This document shows positions 21,601 to 33,289 of a DNA stretch of 64,000 nucleotides, in pieces. This DNA comes from Hexactinellida sp. DTS-2022. Taxonomy: Eukaryota > Porifera > Hexactinellida. The translations under genes and the position numbers were made by a program. The DNA lies in assembly GCA_028753945.1 (NCBI GenBank), contig JAPNXP010000003.1:2418001-2482000 (forward strand), written 5' to 3'. Positions within the stretch are counted from its first letter, which is position 1. Every line of letters starts with the position of its first letter. The notes beneath the pieces were generated by a model, which ran no database searches, was not told the DNA's origin, and was given only the letters and a program-made list of their open reading frames with translations.

Positions 21601-22747
21601 TAAACTAAGACATGTTCAAGTTGAATCAGATACTGTACTTAAAACCTTCCTAGCTAATAGTTATACGAACTAAACCTTGGTTCTCATATCTTTCAAATAT
21701 TTTTATTGAATGCTAAGTAAATTTAATATTCATCTAAAAAATTCTAAAAAAGTTGAGAATTATTAGTAAAAAGGTTCCGATACTAAGTAAAAAGAGTTTT
21801 AAATCGTAAAGAGCATTTTTGAACCACACAGTGCACCTGAGTAAATTCCAGATAGTATCAGTTACGAATTGAAATAGAGGCGTATGTAGAAGTCTGAAAT
21901 ACAATAACGATGTTGCTTACAGAATGATGAAACGATGTTCGTGGTGCACTCAATGAATAATTTGATTATTATATTAGAACAACATTATAATCTATTGGAA
22001 CTAGTCCTATCCACAAACATTGTTTTGCAGTGATTAGATACATTGTTTTTAGTTGGAACATAATGCGTTTTGTCTATGAGAAAAAGATTGTTTTCAATAT
22101 GTTTATTCTATCCTGTTGACAAGGGATATCGTGATACAATTAATAGTAATTGTAGCAAGTTTACAAATCATTTTAATTTCGTGCTTAAATATGCTTTGTA
22201 TTCGACAGGTGAATTTAATGATTGAGTGAACCCATCTAGTTTTGTTAATGATAAGCTGGAGAGCACGAGTAAACAGTTCTGAAAACATGTCTAAGAGTTG
22301 TGAAATCAGATAATTTTTTGAAACTTTTGATGAATTATTTTTGTATAACAGTTGGCCCAACCATTCAAACAAAAATAATCTTTAAGTTAATAGAGAAAGT
22401 CGATTGAAATCAAGGTGTGCGAATAAGTTGAATCGACTGTATATCCAAAATAATTTCTTTTCCAATTCACAGTCATATTAGAATATTCTGTAATGAAAAA
22501 GCGATGCAATATAAACCTCGATTATAAGAAAAAATTCGCGGGAAATTACTAACCTACAATACTCCTGCTTCATTTCTTGCATCTGTTGCTGAGGGTCCGC
22601 ACCAAAAATATCTAAATAATGTGTTTGAGGCTCAAGCACAGGCTTCATTCTCTGATCATAGTAGAACTGGTAAGGTTTCGCCATCATGTCAAAGTGTGGG
22701 TGTTGATAATTCAGATCCTGAGGGACCATTTGACTAAGACTGGTCAT
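18641..22747 (-). CDS. ZC3H10-like CCCH zinc-finger RNA-binding protein (two coding exons)
   Basis: Exon 1 is 22554-22747, exon 2 is 18641-19493; donor AG/GTTAGT and acceptor CTTTTAG/A keep the frame and give 348 residues. Splicing completes the first CCCH finger: C64-x7-C72-x5-C78-x3-H82. Finger 2 follows (C101-x7-C109-x4-C114-x3-H118, VIFCRNFQRGKC), then DEEFYFQTGALP, which matches the ZC3H10 block after its second finger. The middle (about 150-280) is Pro/Ser-rich and probably disordered. A coiled coil (about 289-328, KIKLHQLEEKVKSLE) lies near the C-terminus, as in ZC3H10. Human ZC3H10 (about 434 residues) has a third finger, which I do not see here. Family role: RNA binding, linked to microRNA processing and mitochondrial function in mammals. 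Muscleblind is a weaker alternative because finger spacing and the downstream block fit ZC3H10 better. Confidence 0.85.
20097..20406. mobile_element. Pogo-like TIR element carrying a second element
   Basis: The right end GTCCCAATTACGCGGAATTGACTGTA (first 20 shown: GTCCCAATTACGCGGAATTG) pairs loosely with GATTGGGACAATTTCACAGG at the left. The element at 20164-20299 sits inside it. It lies in the intron of the ZC3H10-like gene. Confidence 0.45.
20164..20299. mobile_element. Pogo-like MITE, TACAGTATAACTTCGTTATT type
   Basis: TACAGTATAACTTCG at the left is mirrored by GAGGTTATACTGTA at the right; TA on each side fits a TA target. It is nested in 20097-20406. Confidence 0.7.
20444..20594. mobile_element. 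hAT-type MITE, CAGGGTTTTTTAAGG ends
   Basis: CAGGGTTTTTTAAGGCCGAT is mirrored by CCTTAAAAAAACCCTG, with GGTGTAA and TTACACC repeats inside both halves. TGTAAGC occurs directly on both sides (20437-20443 and 20595-20601), in keeping with an hAT target-site duplication. Confidence 0.8.
21177..21343. mobile_element. hAT-type MITE, CAGTAGCGTAGCCA ends
   Basis: CAGTAGCGTAGCCA and TGGCTACGCTACTG are perfect inverted ends, flanked by the exact 8-bp duplication TACCAACC. GGGGGGGCCA-type blocks stand inside both ends. It lies in the intron of the ZC3H10-like gene. Confidence 0.92.
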
Positions 22748-25619
22748 TTTTAATGAAGAATTTAAGTTATTGTCTAGAAAAAAAATTATTATAAGTTTTG
22801 TTTAAGATAATATAATATAAATATAAAGGTTGATCCAAAATTTACAGGTTAGGACGTCTGGTTATATTACTGGAAACGATAAGCTAGGCGAACAGGTGAC
22901 ACCTGTATCATGTAAATTATGCAAAATAGGTATTAAATAAAGTTAGATTGTGTGTATCAACTTACTTGATAAGTAAATGAGAACAATAGAAGTCTAGGAA
23001 TTATTCAAAATCCATCTATATATATATATATACGGTCTATGTGGAAATTGAAAGTTCAATACTCTAGTCAATATAATTAAATATAATTAAAACTGGTTTA
23101 AGGGAAAACTGTCATAAAGTTAGATTCAGGTTAATTAGCAGTATAGTGATGACGCTTTCAAGTTTAGTTTAAATTAATATTAGACATATTATTATATGTA
23201 TCATTTATAATTTAATTATCGGTAACTAGCTCTTAGATAATAACCTACACAACCAAATACAAATGATACTACAGTAGTATATTCTGATTAATTTGGGCAA
23301 GTCTCCATTAAGTAATTAAAGTGTCCCAATATCAGATACGTGGCTAGGCCCGTGTTTGGGCAATATTACTTTGTCTGATCAATCGTATTCGTAATACAAG
23401 GGTGCCGCAAGTGGTCATACCAGTGAGGCAATGGCCTAATCACATTTAAACTGCTTCCGCCTCCCCTGTAATGATATGGTACTCGCAGGACCGTAGCTAG
23501 TATATCTACAGATTCATATTTTGATACTTGAAGGAAGGATATACGTAATTAGAGTTATTACCTCCTGGTCAACAGAGTAGGAGGTAATTACTTACAAATT
23601 AATAATTGTGTTTTCAAAATTGAATTGAGGAACTGGCAAGATCCTACGACTTAAATTGGCAGGATGGTAGGAATATTGTATGTTGGAAATCTATAAGTAT
23701 ATTCAAATAGGTAAATATTCCACGCAAATATATGACAAAAATCTTCAACCAGTTAAGTATGACTTAAAGAGCATGTAGCAAAAAACATTATTTCCAAGAA
23801 ATACTGGATCGAGTTCTACTAATTAGCATAACCCTTGTAAATCGATAATGCATAATTGTTTTCTTCAATAAACAGGATTTTTCTAAACTAAAACCATTTA
23901 ATCCTACATTAATTGGAATATCCCGTCCAGAGAGGACATTGAGAAACTGTTGGATATATCATATCGCTAATAGGAACAATTTATGTTTCTATCAACGTTT
24001 TGACAAGAACCACGTATAAACCATGATAATCAGGTTGAGTATTATCTAATAATTGAATAGTCTTCATACCTATGCTATAAAAATTGTATCCTATTCTCCT
24101 TAGATTTTCCTTACTGTCTATTCTAAATTCGGAAGAATTTGGAATGATTTCCATATCGATTATAAAATCCGGAAAGACCTATTTGAAACACAGGATATTA
24201 GCTTGAAACAGGAAAATATGAGAAATATTTACCTAATTATTGCGTTGATTACAATGCATAGGATCACGTGACTCACAGGAAACGGTAGGGCAAGTTAATA
24301 ATGTTATCATACTTGGTCCTATAAATCAAGTAAAATATATACCTACATGAAAACATGTTGGTCTTACTATGGAAACCAAAATTGTTTTCTCTATGTTTTG
24401 TGGATAAACTTTTGAAATACGCGATTTCATAATAAATATGAATACCCATTAAAGATGAGATCTCCTATTTCAACCTTAAATTCGTCAGTGAATTAAATGA
24501 TTATGACTTCAGATCCGTACTATATAAAGTATTATAGAAAGTTTAAGAAAATTTCAGGGTTAAATATCGAATCAAATTATATATTTAAAAGGAATCAACA
24601 AAATTTTCTTCTAGAAAAGAGGTAGTTGGTGCAAGTAAGCAAATAATTAAACTAATTATTAAGACACGCTGTATTTCTTAGAATAATGGACTTGGAATTA
24701 ATTATCCTAAAACAGCTGTGAAATTATATTATGATATTATATAATTTCGAAACTAAAATAACGATTGTAAAGTTTAAGTACAATACAACAGTTCAGTTTC
24801 CATGTTTAGATATAAAATAATTCAATGTAGATCTATGTAGTTTGCCCGAGGGAATAATCGAGGAATAAACAGTAATAATTCAGGCTCAGGGGAAATATAA
24901 TTAACTATATAAATGATTTGATATTTATAGCTAATATAGATATCGTAATCATATGCAGGTGTAGTACTTGTAATCAACAGGCAAAAACACTGAGTAGGAC
25001 AGAGTGAATAAGCAAACACTGCAGATTTAACAAAATACTAAAAACATACATATATATATATTAACATTTGAAATAGTAAGTCTACAATGTAAAATAATTA
25101 CAACAACTGTTGTTTAGATTTGTATCAATAAAGTATATTAGATATTAAGTAAAAAGTTGAACCAGGAATCGTAAGCACATTTTGAAATAAATGGAGAATT
25201 TAAATGAATCAACGAATAGGAGATTACATTTAGTAATTAATTAATGTAATCCATTAAGATTGTATCATAGATTGGGGGGAAATGAAACGTCGACTATATA
25301 ATGGCACATAAAAAACAAAGCTATACAAGTTAAATTACATTTAATTATCTATTAATTAGGTAAAAAAGTAATAAGGATAAATAATATATAGTCAGCTTCA
25401 CCTAATAGATACACAATTGTTGCAAGTAGTTTCTCCTCATTAACCGAATGAACAATACATTGGGTCACATTAACTAACTCTTCCCAATAAAGTGAAGTTG
25501 ACTGTTGTAAGAAATTGGTAATTTATTTGATTCCGCCTAATTGGGAAACAGTTTACCCGGGAAAATATTGAGGAATCAACGTGTCTCAATATACACTAAA
25601 TACTACGATTTATTTCGGG

Positions 25620-25955
25620 TATGAATATACAATAGACTCCGCATTACCGGGACGAATATTTGAAAACGAATTCATTTCTAATACAGTAGAACTCGGTTTT
25701 AACATACCTGGGTCAGTAAGTACTTCGGCTTAGTATATACGTACTACTTTTTTAACCAAAGTTATAAAGCAGTATTTATTTCTATGTACATAGGGTAACT
25801 CGGTTAGTACGTACACTGGATAATACGTACTTATTTCATTACCCGAGGGGGTACATTAAAAGTGAGTTCTACTGTAGTAAATTTTAATCGGTTTTAGGGA
25901 GAATCAGATAAACGGGACATAATTCTTACTTACGAGATCTCCCGATTAAACTATT
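25620..25955. mobile_element. Pogo-like TIR element carrying a second element
   Basis: AATAGACTCCGCATTACCGG near 25630 and CTCCCGATTAAACTATTTTA near 25940 look like the two ends of a degenerate element of the CCGCTTAATCGGG type; 25682-25876 is inserted in it. Confidence 0.35.
25682..25876. mobile_element. Pogo-like MITE, TACAGTAGAACTCGGTTTTA type
   Basis: TACAGTAGAACTCGGTT is mirrored by GTGAGTTCTACTGTA. AAGTACTTCGGCTTAGTA and TTAGTACGTACACTGG are internal sub-repeats in opposite orientation. Confidence 0.75.
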
Positions 25956-26132
25956 TTAACTGTACAACAGACTTCGAAGTACGAACACGGATGAGGTGAA
26001 ATATCGATTAAGGAGTACAAGTATAATAACCCTAGCTTAAATAATTAAAAGAGGGGACCCCGGTAAATACGAATTTTCGAATATATGAACATATTTCGAC
26101 TGTTTCCTATTGTTTGATGAAGAAGAGTCTAC

Positions 26133-26239
26133 TAGAGCGATTCCCAACCTTTTTCAACCGTGGACCCTCCCATTGACTGTAATACAAATTTGAAATATTG
26201 TGGACGTCCGACAAGGGCCCATATTGAGAACCACTACTG
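26133..26239. mobile_element. Degenerate hAT-type MITE, ...GATTCCCAACCTTTTTC ends
   Basis: GCGATTCCCAACCTTTTTCA at the left and ATTGAGAACCACTACTG at the right resemble the widespread hAT MITE ends that read CAGTGGTTCCCAAC. The left terminus has decayed. Confidence 0.5.
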
Positions 26240-26598
26240 TACGTATATCATAATAATCAAAGCTAAGTTTAGTAGCTTATATAGAATGCTCCAAAAATAT
26301 GGAGTTAGGTGCAATGTTGAAATTTGGTACTGAAAAGGGTGTTAATTATTTGGTGTGCTATACCAATAGGAAATTGGATCACCTTTAATGGAAGCATGTG
26401 AGTCACTAAAGTTGCAAAGAGGGGTTTCACTAAAAATATTATGATAACAAAATTTGAGTAATGTATGTATGAGGGTTCATTTGACGCCGACAAAAGTGGC
26501 TAGGACAGACAAAATTGAAATATTTCTCAAATATAAAGTACATGTCTCAAAAAAAAGAAAAAAAAGTATTTGAACAACCAGAAATTGTATATGATGAA

Positions 26599-26862
26599 TA
26601 CCGTATTTCCCCGAATAAGCGCCCCGGCGCTTATTGTTTTCGTGGGTCAAAATTATACTGAAATTTTTGTGAAAAATCCAGGATATAATATTTAGTTCGG
26701 TTCTAATGGTTTCCACCTACAGTATACCTACCGAAGTTGCCAAAATCATTGGAATTACATTACAGTGATCAACTAATGTGTATAAATTTTATCATACCAA
26801 TGTCATTTTTATTGACCCGGCGCTTATTCAAGCCCCCGGCGCTTATTCGGGGAAATACGGTA
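26599..26862. mobile_element. TIR element, TACCGTATTTCCCCGAATAA family (copy 1)
   Basis: TACCGTATTTCCCCGAATAA is mirrored by TTATTCGGGGAAATACGGTA, with GCGCCCCGGCGCTTATT and CCCGGCGCTTATTC motifs inside. Related copies lie at 29728-29987 and 42181-42408. Confidence 0.85.
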
Positions 26863-28953
26863 TGTGTTCAAGTGATCTTCTAATCAATTTATATTTGAAA
26901 ACTAGTTACTTATCCAATTAACGTATATAATGAAATATCTAAATAGCTATGCCACCTACTTGATAATGCAGGGAAATCAATTTTATCAACGGAGTCACAT
27001 CTCGGCTTTTTAGTCTAGTTTAGGACCAGTCACTCCATATGTATGAACACACCAATTTAATTGTCTTATAACAGTAGCCAAAACTTTAAAATTATAATGC
27101 GCAATCTTGAATGTGTAATTATAGCAACACTATAGAAGGTCAATTGAAAAACAAGTTTCTCAAATGTGAGCAATAAACTTTGTACTCGAATACTATCTCT
27201 ACTGTTGCAGACTATTAAAATAAATATGTAACCACTTTTTGATAATTAAGACTTGTAGCTTATATTACAAATTAGTTGTGATTTACGAAAACATGTTGAT
27301 GCAGCAAGTTTTACATGTTTTAGAATTATTCTTGTATCTCTACGAACATCGCTTAGCATAGCTAATTCACTCATTCGCTCACACTCTAAAATTAATTATT
27401 ACTAATAAAGGAAGCTAGTAGGGAAGATAACAAAATTTAATTTATCTATAATATCTCTCTGAATATATTAAAAAGTTTACGATTACAATTTATCCTTCTA
27501 TACAGCTGCATTTCTGTATAGAAAAAAATTAATATACCGAATACCGCGTGATAAGAAACGCATTCCCGGTTCAAAATTTATAATACAGTATACTTAATTA
27601 ATAATTATTACTAAATTAGCCTAAAGTCTTGTATAATAACTCCGTATAAGAAACAATTTTAATGTCGTGGGTATTCTATAGACAATAAAAGTTTACAAAT
27701 ACCGGTCATTTATCAATACAGCTGCATTTATCATTCAGAAAAACCTATTAAACGGAAACTAGTCGTAGGATGACTTCTTTTCTATTGCAAATTTCCAAAC
27801 CAATACTCTTAATTGGATCTAAACTATCGTTTAAGTAAGTATATAAAGAACACTTGTTCAATATGTGTTCTATATACAAGTAGATTGAATTCACTTTATA
27901 TCAAAAAGTTCAAGAATACGAATAAACAGCTGTATTTCTGTATATTCGCAATATAGGTATTAATTAATCATCATAACTACATTAATGATTTTATCAATAA
28001 GATGCAATTTGTATATTGATGATCATCAATAGACTAGATCAGTAATTTAAACCAAATCTAAATATAACTGGATTAATATTTTCGAAATTTGGTATTGAAT
28101 TCAAGAAAAATCATTAATAATTGAATGTAGTAGATCATCACCCATTACGTAAACACAAAGGCTTAATTAAAGAAAACAAGATCAGGTAATTTACATATAT
28201 ACTGGGTGGTTGACATTGTTGGCAAATGGATTATTTTGTAATTTTTATTCTACACCTAAAATTCAAGTATTTAAAGTAAGCAACAGATAATTAATTAATT
28301 ACGCATTAACCAAGTCGTCAAACCAAAACTGAACGAATCGTCAAAAATATACATCCAGGAAGGTTTTGTTTCTGAAAGATTATATTTGCGGTCAGGAGCT
28401 CAAAGAAGTTCTCCCCATAGCACTAATACAAAATGCGTTTCTCAGTAGAAGATTTAAGTGTTTAACTCTAAAAATATAATATTTAATAAGATTATGCTTC
28501 TGACTATTTGTTCATCTAATCCGATTGAACCATTAAGTATGTATTAATTTTGTTAGGTGTTACACCTGTACATATAACAACAGGTGGTCATGCAGATAAA
28601 AGTAAGTAGGAATAGTTCTATGTAAGTATATAATTATTTTTGTGATTATAACGAACTGAAAGGGTAAATACAGCCAAAATTTGATCGTGGACGCGCCTTA
28701 AAATCCTTTTGTAATTAATACTCCCATCATTTAGTGTTTACATGAATATAAAGTCAGCGAATACAAGCTTAAAAATAATTACTTCCTCGGTAAGAATACA
28801 GAGTCACGATTATAAACTCATAGAAAGATAATAAATAAATATATAATCAATTAACGTAAGGATACTTTTATACTAATTAAATTAACAAAGACAATCAAAA
28901 CGAAAATTAGCTAACACATTGATGAAATAACAACGAATCTGAATTAAACTCAC

Positions 28954-29095
28954 CTTCAAATTTCCAGATGTCTTTCAAAATATCGCATTAACAGTTGAAG
29001 GAAGGCAATAACTATTCACGAAAATAAACAATGTAATTCGTGACTAGCGACTATTTATTGTGGACATATATGAGCGGCATTAGCAAAAGCGCGCG
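28954..29095 (-). other. Candidate 5' UTR exon of the ZC3H10-like gene
   Basis: The exon would end at 28954 before a strong donor (GTGAGT) and begin about 30 bases downstream of a TATA-like motif. No other minus-strand gene nearby would account for it. It is inferred from signals only. Confidence 0.35.
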
Positions 29096-29117
29096 AGCAA
29101 CGAATCAAATTTGATTC

Positions 29118-29135
29118 TCTATATATACTATACGG
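29118..29135 (-). promoter_or_regulatory. TATA-box-like motif
   Basis: On the minus strand GTATAGTATATATAGAG reads as a TATA box about 25-35 bases above the candidate first exon; GCTCGCGCGC, unusual for this AT-rich DNA, follows. Confidence 0.3.
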
Positions 29136-29727
29136 TAGCCAGTGTGAATACAGATGGCCGTGTATGTCAGTGTTGGATAGCATAACTGGAAGAGTGTATT
29201 AATACAACTTCGTTGCATTCAAGCCTATGACTCAAAATGGCCAAACTAGAAGCCTGTTTAAGTAAAGAATTCACACAAATAGCTCTTTAAACTATGATGC
29301 TGTTGTCTTTGTACTAGGTGGAAAATTGCTTTGGTTTAAAGAGAACTCTTTAGTTCCAAACGAAACAAATACAATGACACATATTACCTGCAAATTAATG
29401 CGCTTACTAAGATCACACATTGTTTAATTGGGGAAATTAAAGATGTTTTGAAACCACAATAACAATAAATGGAAGATTCTGTTAGCTCAAGTCAATTAAC
29501 TCATTTAAAATGATACACGAATGAAAGATTGAGAGACTCCTTTTAATGGACAAATAATTAATTTGTGTTCTATATGGTTGAATATTCGCTAGAAATTTAC
29601 AGTGTATAATACAGTTACTCTGAGTAGTTGGGTGACGATGTTAAATTATGACTATTGATTCAAGTGGTGAGTCAATAGCATGGCTGGAATTTATTAATTA
29701 ACACTAAGGTTAATTAATTTGAACAAA

Positions 29728-29987
29728 TACCGTATTGCCCCGAATAAACGTTGGGGCTTGAATAAGTGCCGGGTCAACAAAAATGGCTTTGTCTGGTAAA
29801 ATTAACACTCATTAGTGTATTACTGTAGTTCAATCACATTGATTCAAGAAATTTTGGTATGTTTACTGTAGTTGAAAACCACTAGAATCCACATACATAG
29901 GTATTATTTTCTGGAATTTCCAAAAAAATTAAAGGTAAATTTGGTCCACGAAACAGCGCCGAGGCGCAAATTCAAGGAAATACGGTA
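29728..29987. mobile_element. TIR element, TACCGTATTTCCCCGAATAA family (copy 2)
   Basis: TACCGTATTGCCCCGAATAA is mirrored by TTCAAGGAAATACGGTA; TGAATAAGTGCCGGGTCAAC matches the internal motif of 26599-26862. It is more diverged than copy 1. Confidence 0.75.
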
Positions 29988-29989
29988 TT

Positions 29990-31380
29990 AAAACTTAATA
30001 TGCATACTAACATTATTAATTGAATAATTGTACGGTATCAAAACTTCCCAAATTGGAACTAAACATTCGTTTCATTGTACAGTGAAACTTATCTAGTATA
30101 TGGAAGGCTAATTATACCAAATATATTGAGTTTAGGTCAAGTTTCCCTGAAAGTACTTCATTTTATAACAAAGCACTCAAGAACACCTCTCTATATATTT
30201 CAATTCCAATAGATTTCAATGTAGTAAATAGGAAAAATATATATTCCCTATCAAAAGGTGTCTATAATAAGAAATATTCTGTACCTTATACAGTACCAGC
30301 GAATGAGCCTGTTCCAATTATATCAATATAATAATTTCTTACACTTGCAAATTATTTTTCTAATTCTTCACACAAAATTCCTTTCATAACTACACTAATT
30401 GCAAGTTTATATTCCCATATAGAATGTAACTATTTGAACTTTCCTTTTAAAATACCTGAACTTGCCATATCTATAGCACTTAGATATGTAAGCATGGTTG
30501 TTACATTTAACCTAAAGTTAAACTTTTCAATTAATTCCTAAAAGGTTTGATGCTTGTGACTACCTTTGACCAAATGTTGACCTGTTGTAATGTTGCATTC
30601 AAAAGTATTTATAAACAGTGATAACATTGTTAATTATGTTAAAATACCAATAAACAAATGTAATGGAACAGTTATGGCTGAAAAATTATTCCGACTAAAT
30701 CTAGATAGTTTAGGACAGATTCTAAAGGAAAAAGATTCCTTTAATACAAAATGGTTTTCAATTCCGTATAGATAAATTCATTTATTAATATAATATTCCT
30801 TCTACCTAACAACATATAATTCCAATAAATAATAAGTTTGAAAGAAGTGAAAACGCCCATACTTGGTCACCGAAAATTTGGATGAGTTTTTGAATACAGT
30901 AAGACGTCTCAATACATATTTTTATGGAGATTGAAAAGTTATTCATTAGGGAGAGGTTATTTAACGATGGTTTAGACTAAATCAAAATAAAATAAAATTA
31001 TACTCTTTCAATAAATACAAATTATACATAATATTTCAAAATATAGCCGCAAAACAATGTGAGCTACAGTTTTATCAGTAAATCGTATACAGTAAATTTA
31101 TAAAATTAGAAATATCACGTATCAGTATCACCAAAGAAACGTGAGTTTATTCATAACTATATTTTGTAATATGTCAATAATGTAGGAAAGTTTATTATGA
31201 AACAATTATTAATTTAATTCTCATACCTGGATAACGAAACAAGGAAGAGTAAAAGAGAAAATTTATTACATTAGCTAATGCAATTAGTAAAAATATAATT
31301 TATTTTAATGATGTATTTGATAACATAGGATAGGAGCTAGGTTATGATTTTAAACTCTTTAAATTTAAAGTCAATGATTT
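29990..31380. other. Gene-free AT-rich DNA
   Basis: Several frames up to about 60 codons occur but none looks coding. TACAGTGAAACTTATCTAG at 30079 is a possible single end of a pogo-like element. Confidence 0.45.
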
Positions 31381-31384
31381 AAGA

Positions 31385-31500
31385 AATAGGCTTTTGGTAA
31401 ACAAATTTATAGACAGTCTACAAATATTTAGCTTAGTTTGTATGGGATTTTATAGACAGTCAATAAATAGACGGTCTACATATAAGGAAGCTCATAATAT
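31385..31500 (+). repeat. Dispersed repeat (partner at 55950-56055, opposite orientation)
   Basis: GACGGTCTACATATAAGGAA and GCTTAGTTTGTATGGG match, in reverse complement, TTCCTTATATGTAGATGGTC and CCCATAAAAACTAAAC at 55950-56055. Its class is unknown. Confidence 0.55.
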
Positions 31501-32090
31501 ATCTGTGAGAGTTTCAGATACCAAATTTCCACAACATTTTTTGAAAAAATATAATCGACTCTCGTTCCTACCAGGTGAGTTTGTCCACATTATTCAGATA
31601 AACTATAGACGCGTTACAAAGTATTAAAGAAGCTTTGAAGGAATTGATACTGTGTATGCTGTCAGAGGGAGACAGTTGTGTACAGAGACATTTGTGTACA
31701 AGACTAGTGCGACACTTGTGTACAGCTTAGTGCGACATTTGTGTACAACTTTGGTCGACATTTGTGTACATCGACATTTGTGTACAGATTGTATAGCTGT
31801 AAATGCGTCACATTAAGTGATGGATAATGACCCATTCTTATTATTTTACAATATCAACTCTATTCGTATTATTTCAATTTAATTATCTGATCAAAAATAC
31901 AAATAAACGACAATCTATCTTTATTTATGAATGATAATTTTAGATATAAGACAATCGATTAATGAGTTGAGTTGAGTAGAAGACTGAATTTAAAAGAATC
32001 TAAATTAACTGTTAATAGGAACTATTCCGATCTAATTATCCTTATGGAGTGTACAGCGACATTTGTGTACAGAGTTTTGTGCATGAGGAC

Positions 32091-32256
32091 CAGGGCCGGC
32101 GGAAGAGGGGCTGTTGGGGCGGCCTGGGCCGCCCCACTTTTCTGTGATTTTGTGGTACTCTGAAATTTCCCGGGGGTGTTTTTTGACTCTGCAATCCTCA
32201 CAATTATCATCACAATACAAGGCCGCCCCACCTCTCACGAGCTTCCGCCGGCCCTG
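32091..32256. mobile_element. hAT-type MITE in the MULE, CAGGGCCGGCGGAAG ends
   Basis: CAGGGCCGGCGGAAG and CTTCCGCCGGCCCTG are perfect inverted ends with an exact 8-bp duplication ATGAGGAC on each side. GGGCGGCC and GGCCGCCCC blocks stand inside the two ends. Confidence 0.95.
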
Positions 32257-32539
32257 ATGAGGACACTTGTGTACAAGGACAGTCAACCCGGTAAGGTGAA
32301 GAGATTGTCTCATTAAAATGTATGCAAGTTTAACTTTACTAAATTAAACATTTTTACAAGTTTTATGGTACAAAAACCAGCATTTTGCATATTGCCTGGG
32401 CATTATGCAAAATTCCCTAACATATCGACTTATCTGATACCGTAATAATTATCATTTTCCCTGACATTGATTAATTAATATACTTATACCACTTTGAGGC
32501 ACTTTTTATTAATCAAATTGGATATAACATCGAACAATG

Positions 32540-33280
32540 TATACGCTTCACCTGACTGTATATGAATGACTTCACTCCGGGTGTAAATATTAAAATAGGA
32601 TTTCGGGCCTGCATTCTTTATATACTATGTAGTATTCCTCGACTAAATATGAAATTTCAAATTCTAATGGATTATTTATCAATTTCTTGGCCTACATTCA
32701 TTGAACATAAATGGACTAATCTTGAACAGAAAGCAGATACAACGTATCTCAATACTAATGCTACCCTTTTAACCTCAGAAATGATTCTAACTGAATTGAC
32801 AAATCTACCGTCGGAAGTATAAATTGCGCTGACATATCCAAAGCGAAACTATAAGTTTACTTTTGAACATCTGTCTCAGGCTTTGGATGAAATATTCTTA
32901 AACCTTGGTAACCCTTTCCAGAAGGCAGCATACAAAATAAGGGTAACGCCTTACCCATTGAACGTTGCCGTGATGAAATGGGGAACAGCACAAGAAGATG
33001 GCGGACTTATAAGCTGGATTTGATTAACAATGAGCACATATTCAAAATACTCTCAGAATTTCATTTGTACTGTCATGGCAGAGAACAACAAATTGTGCAA
33101 TTAAATAGCAAAGCTGCGCAAAATGCCTTAGATTTGCAGGAAATAATGGCTATACTAGATAATCCACCAGCGCTAACTTTAGAATATCCACAATCTGACT
33201 TAATTCAAAATAATATTACTTGCAAGTTGCAACGATTCTCTTTCGAATGCCTCTACTGATATATCAACATCATTTATTCC
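32540..33280 (+). pseudogene. Unidentified coding relic inside the MULE
   Basis: Two open stretches (32562-32822 and 32978-33259, with TTYLNTNATLLTSEMILTEL and LQEIMAILDNPPALTLEYPQ) have protein-like composition and stand upstream of the transposase. I do not recognise them. They could be a second MULE gene or the 5' part of the same one; frame breaks separate them. Confidence 0.35.
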
Positions 33281-33289
33281 ATCGGTCAC

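Larger units (their letters stand above)
22773..28954 (-). other. Probable 5' UTR intron of the ZC3H10-like gene
   Basis: An acceptor TTTTTTTTCTAG ends at 22774, 26 bases above the start codon, so the 5' UTR continues in another exon. The best upstream donor is TTGAAG/GTGAGT at 28954/28953. The intervening 6.2 kb is AT-rich, has no coding-like frame and holds only the short TIR elements listed separately. The pairing of donor and acceptor is inference. Confidence 0.45.

Noticed and set aside
31394-31627. 77-codon plus-strand frame above the MULE
   Set aside because: Its first half is in a dispersed repeat with a copy at 55950-56055, and no domain is visible.
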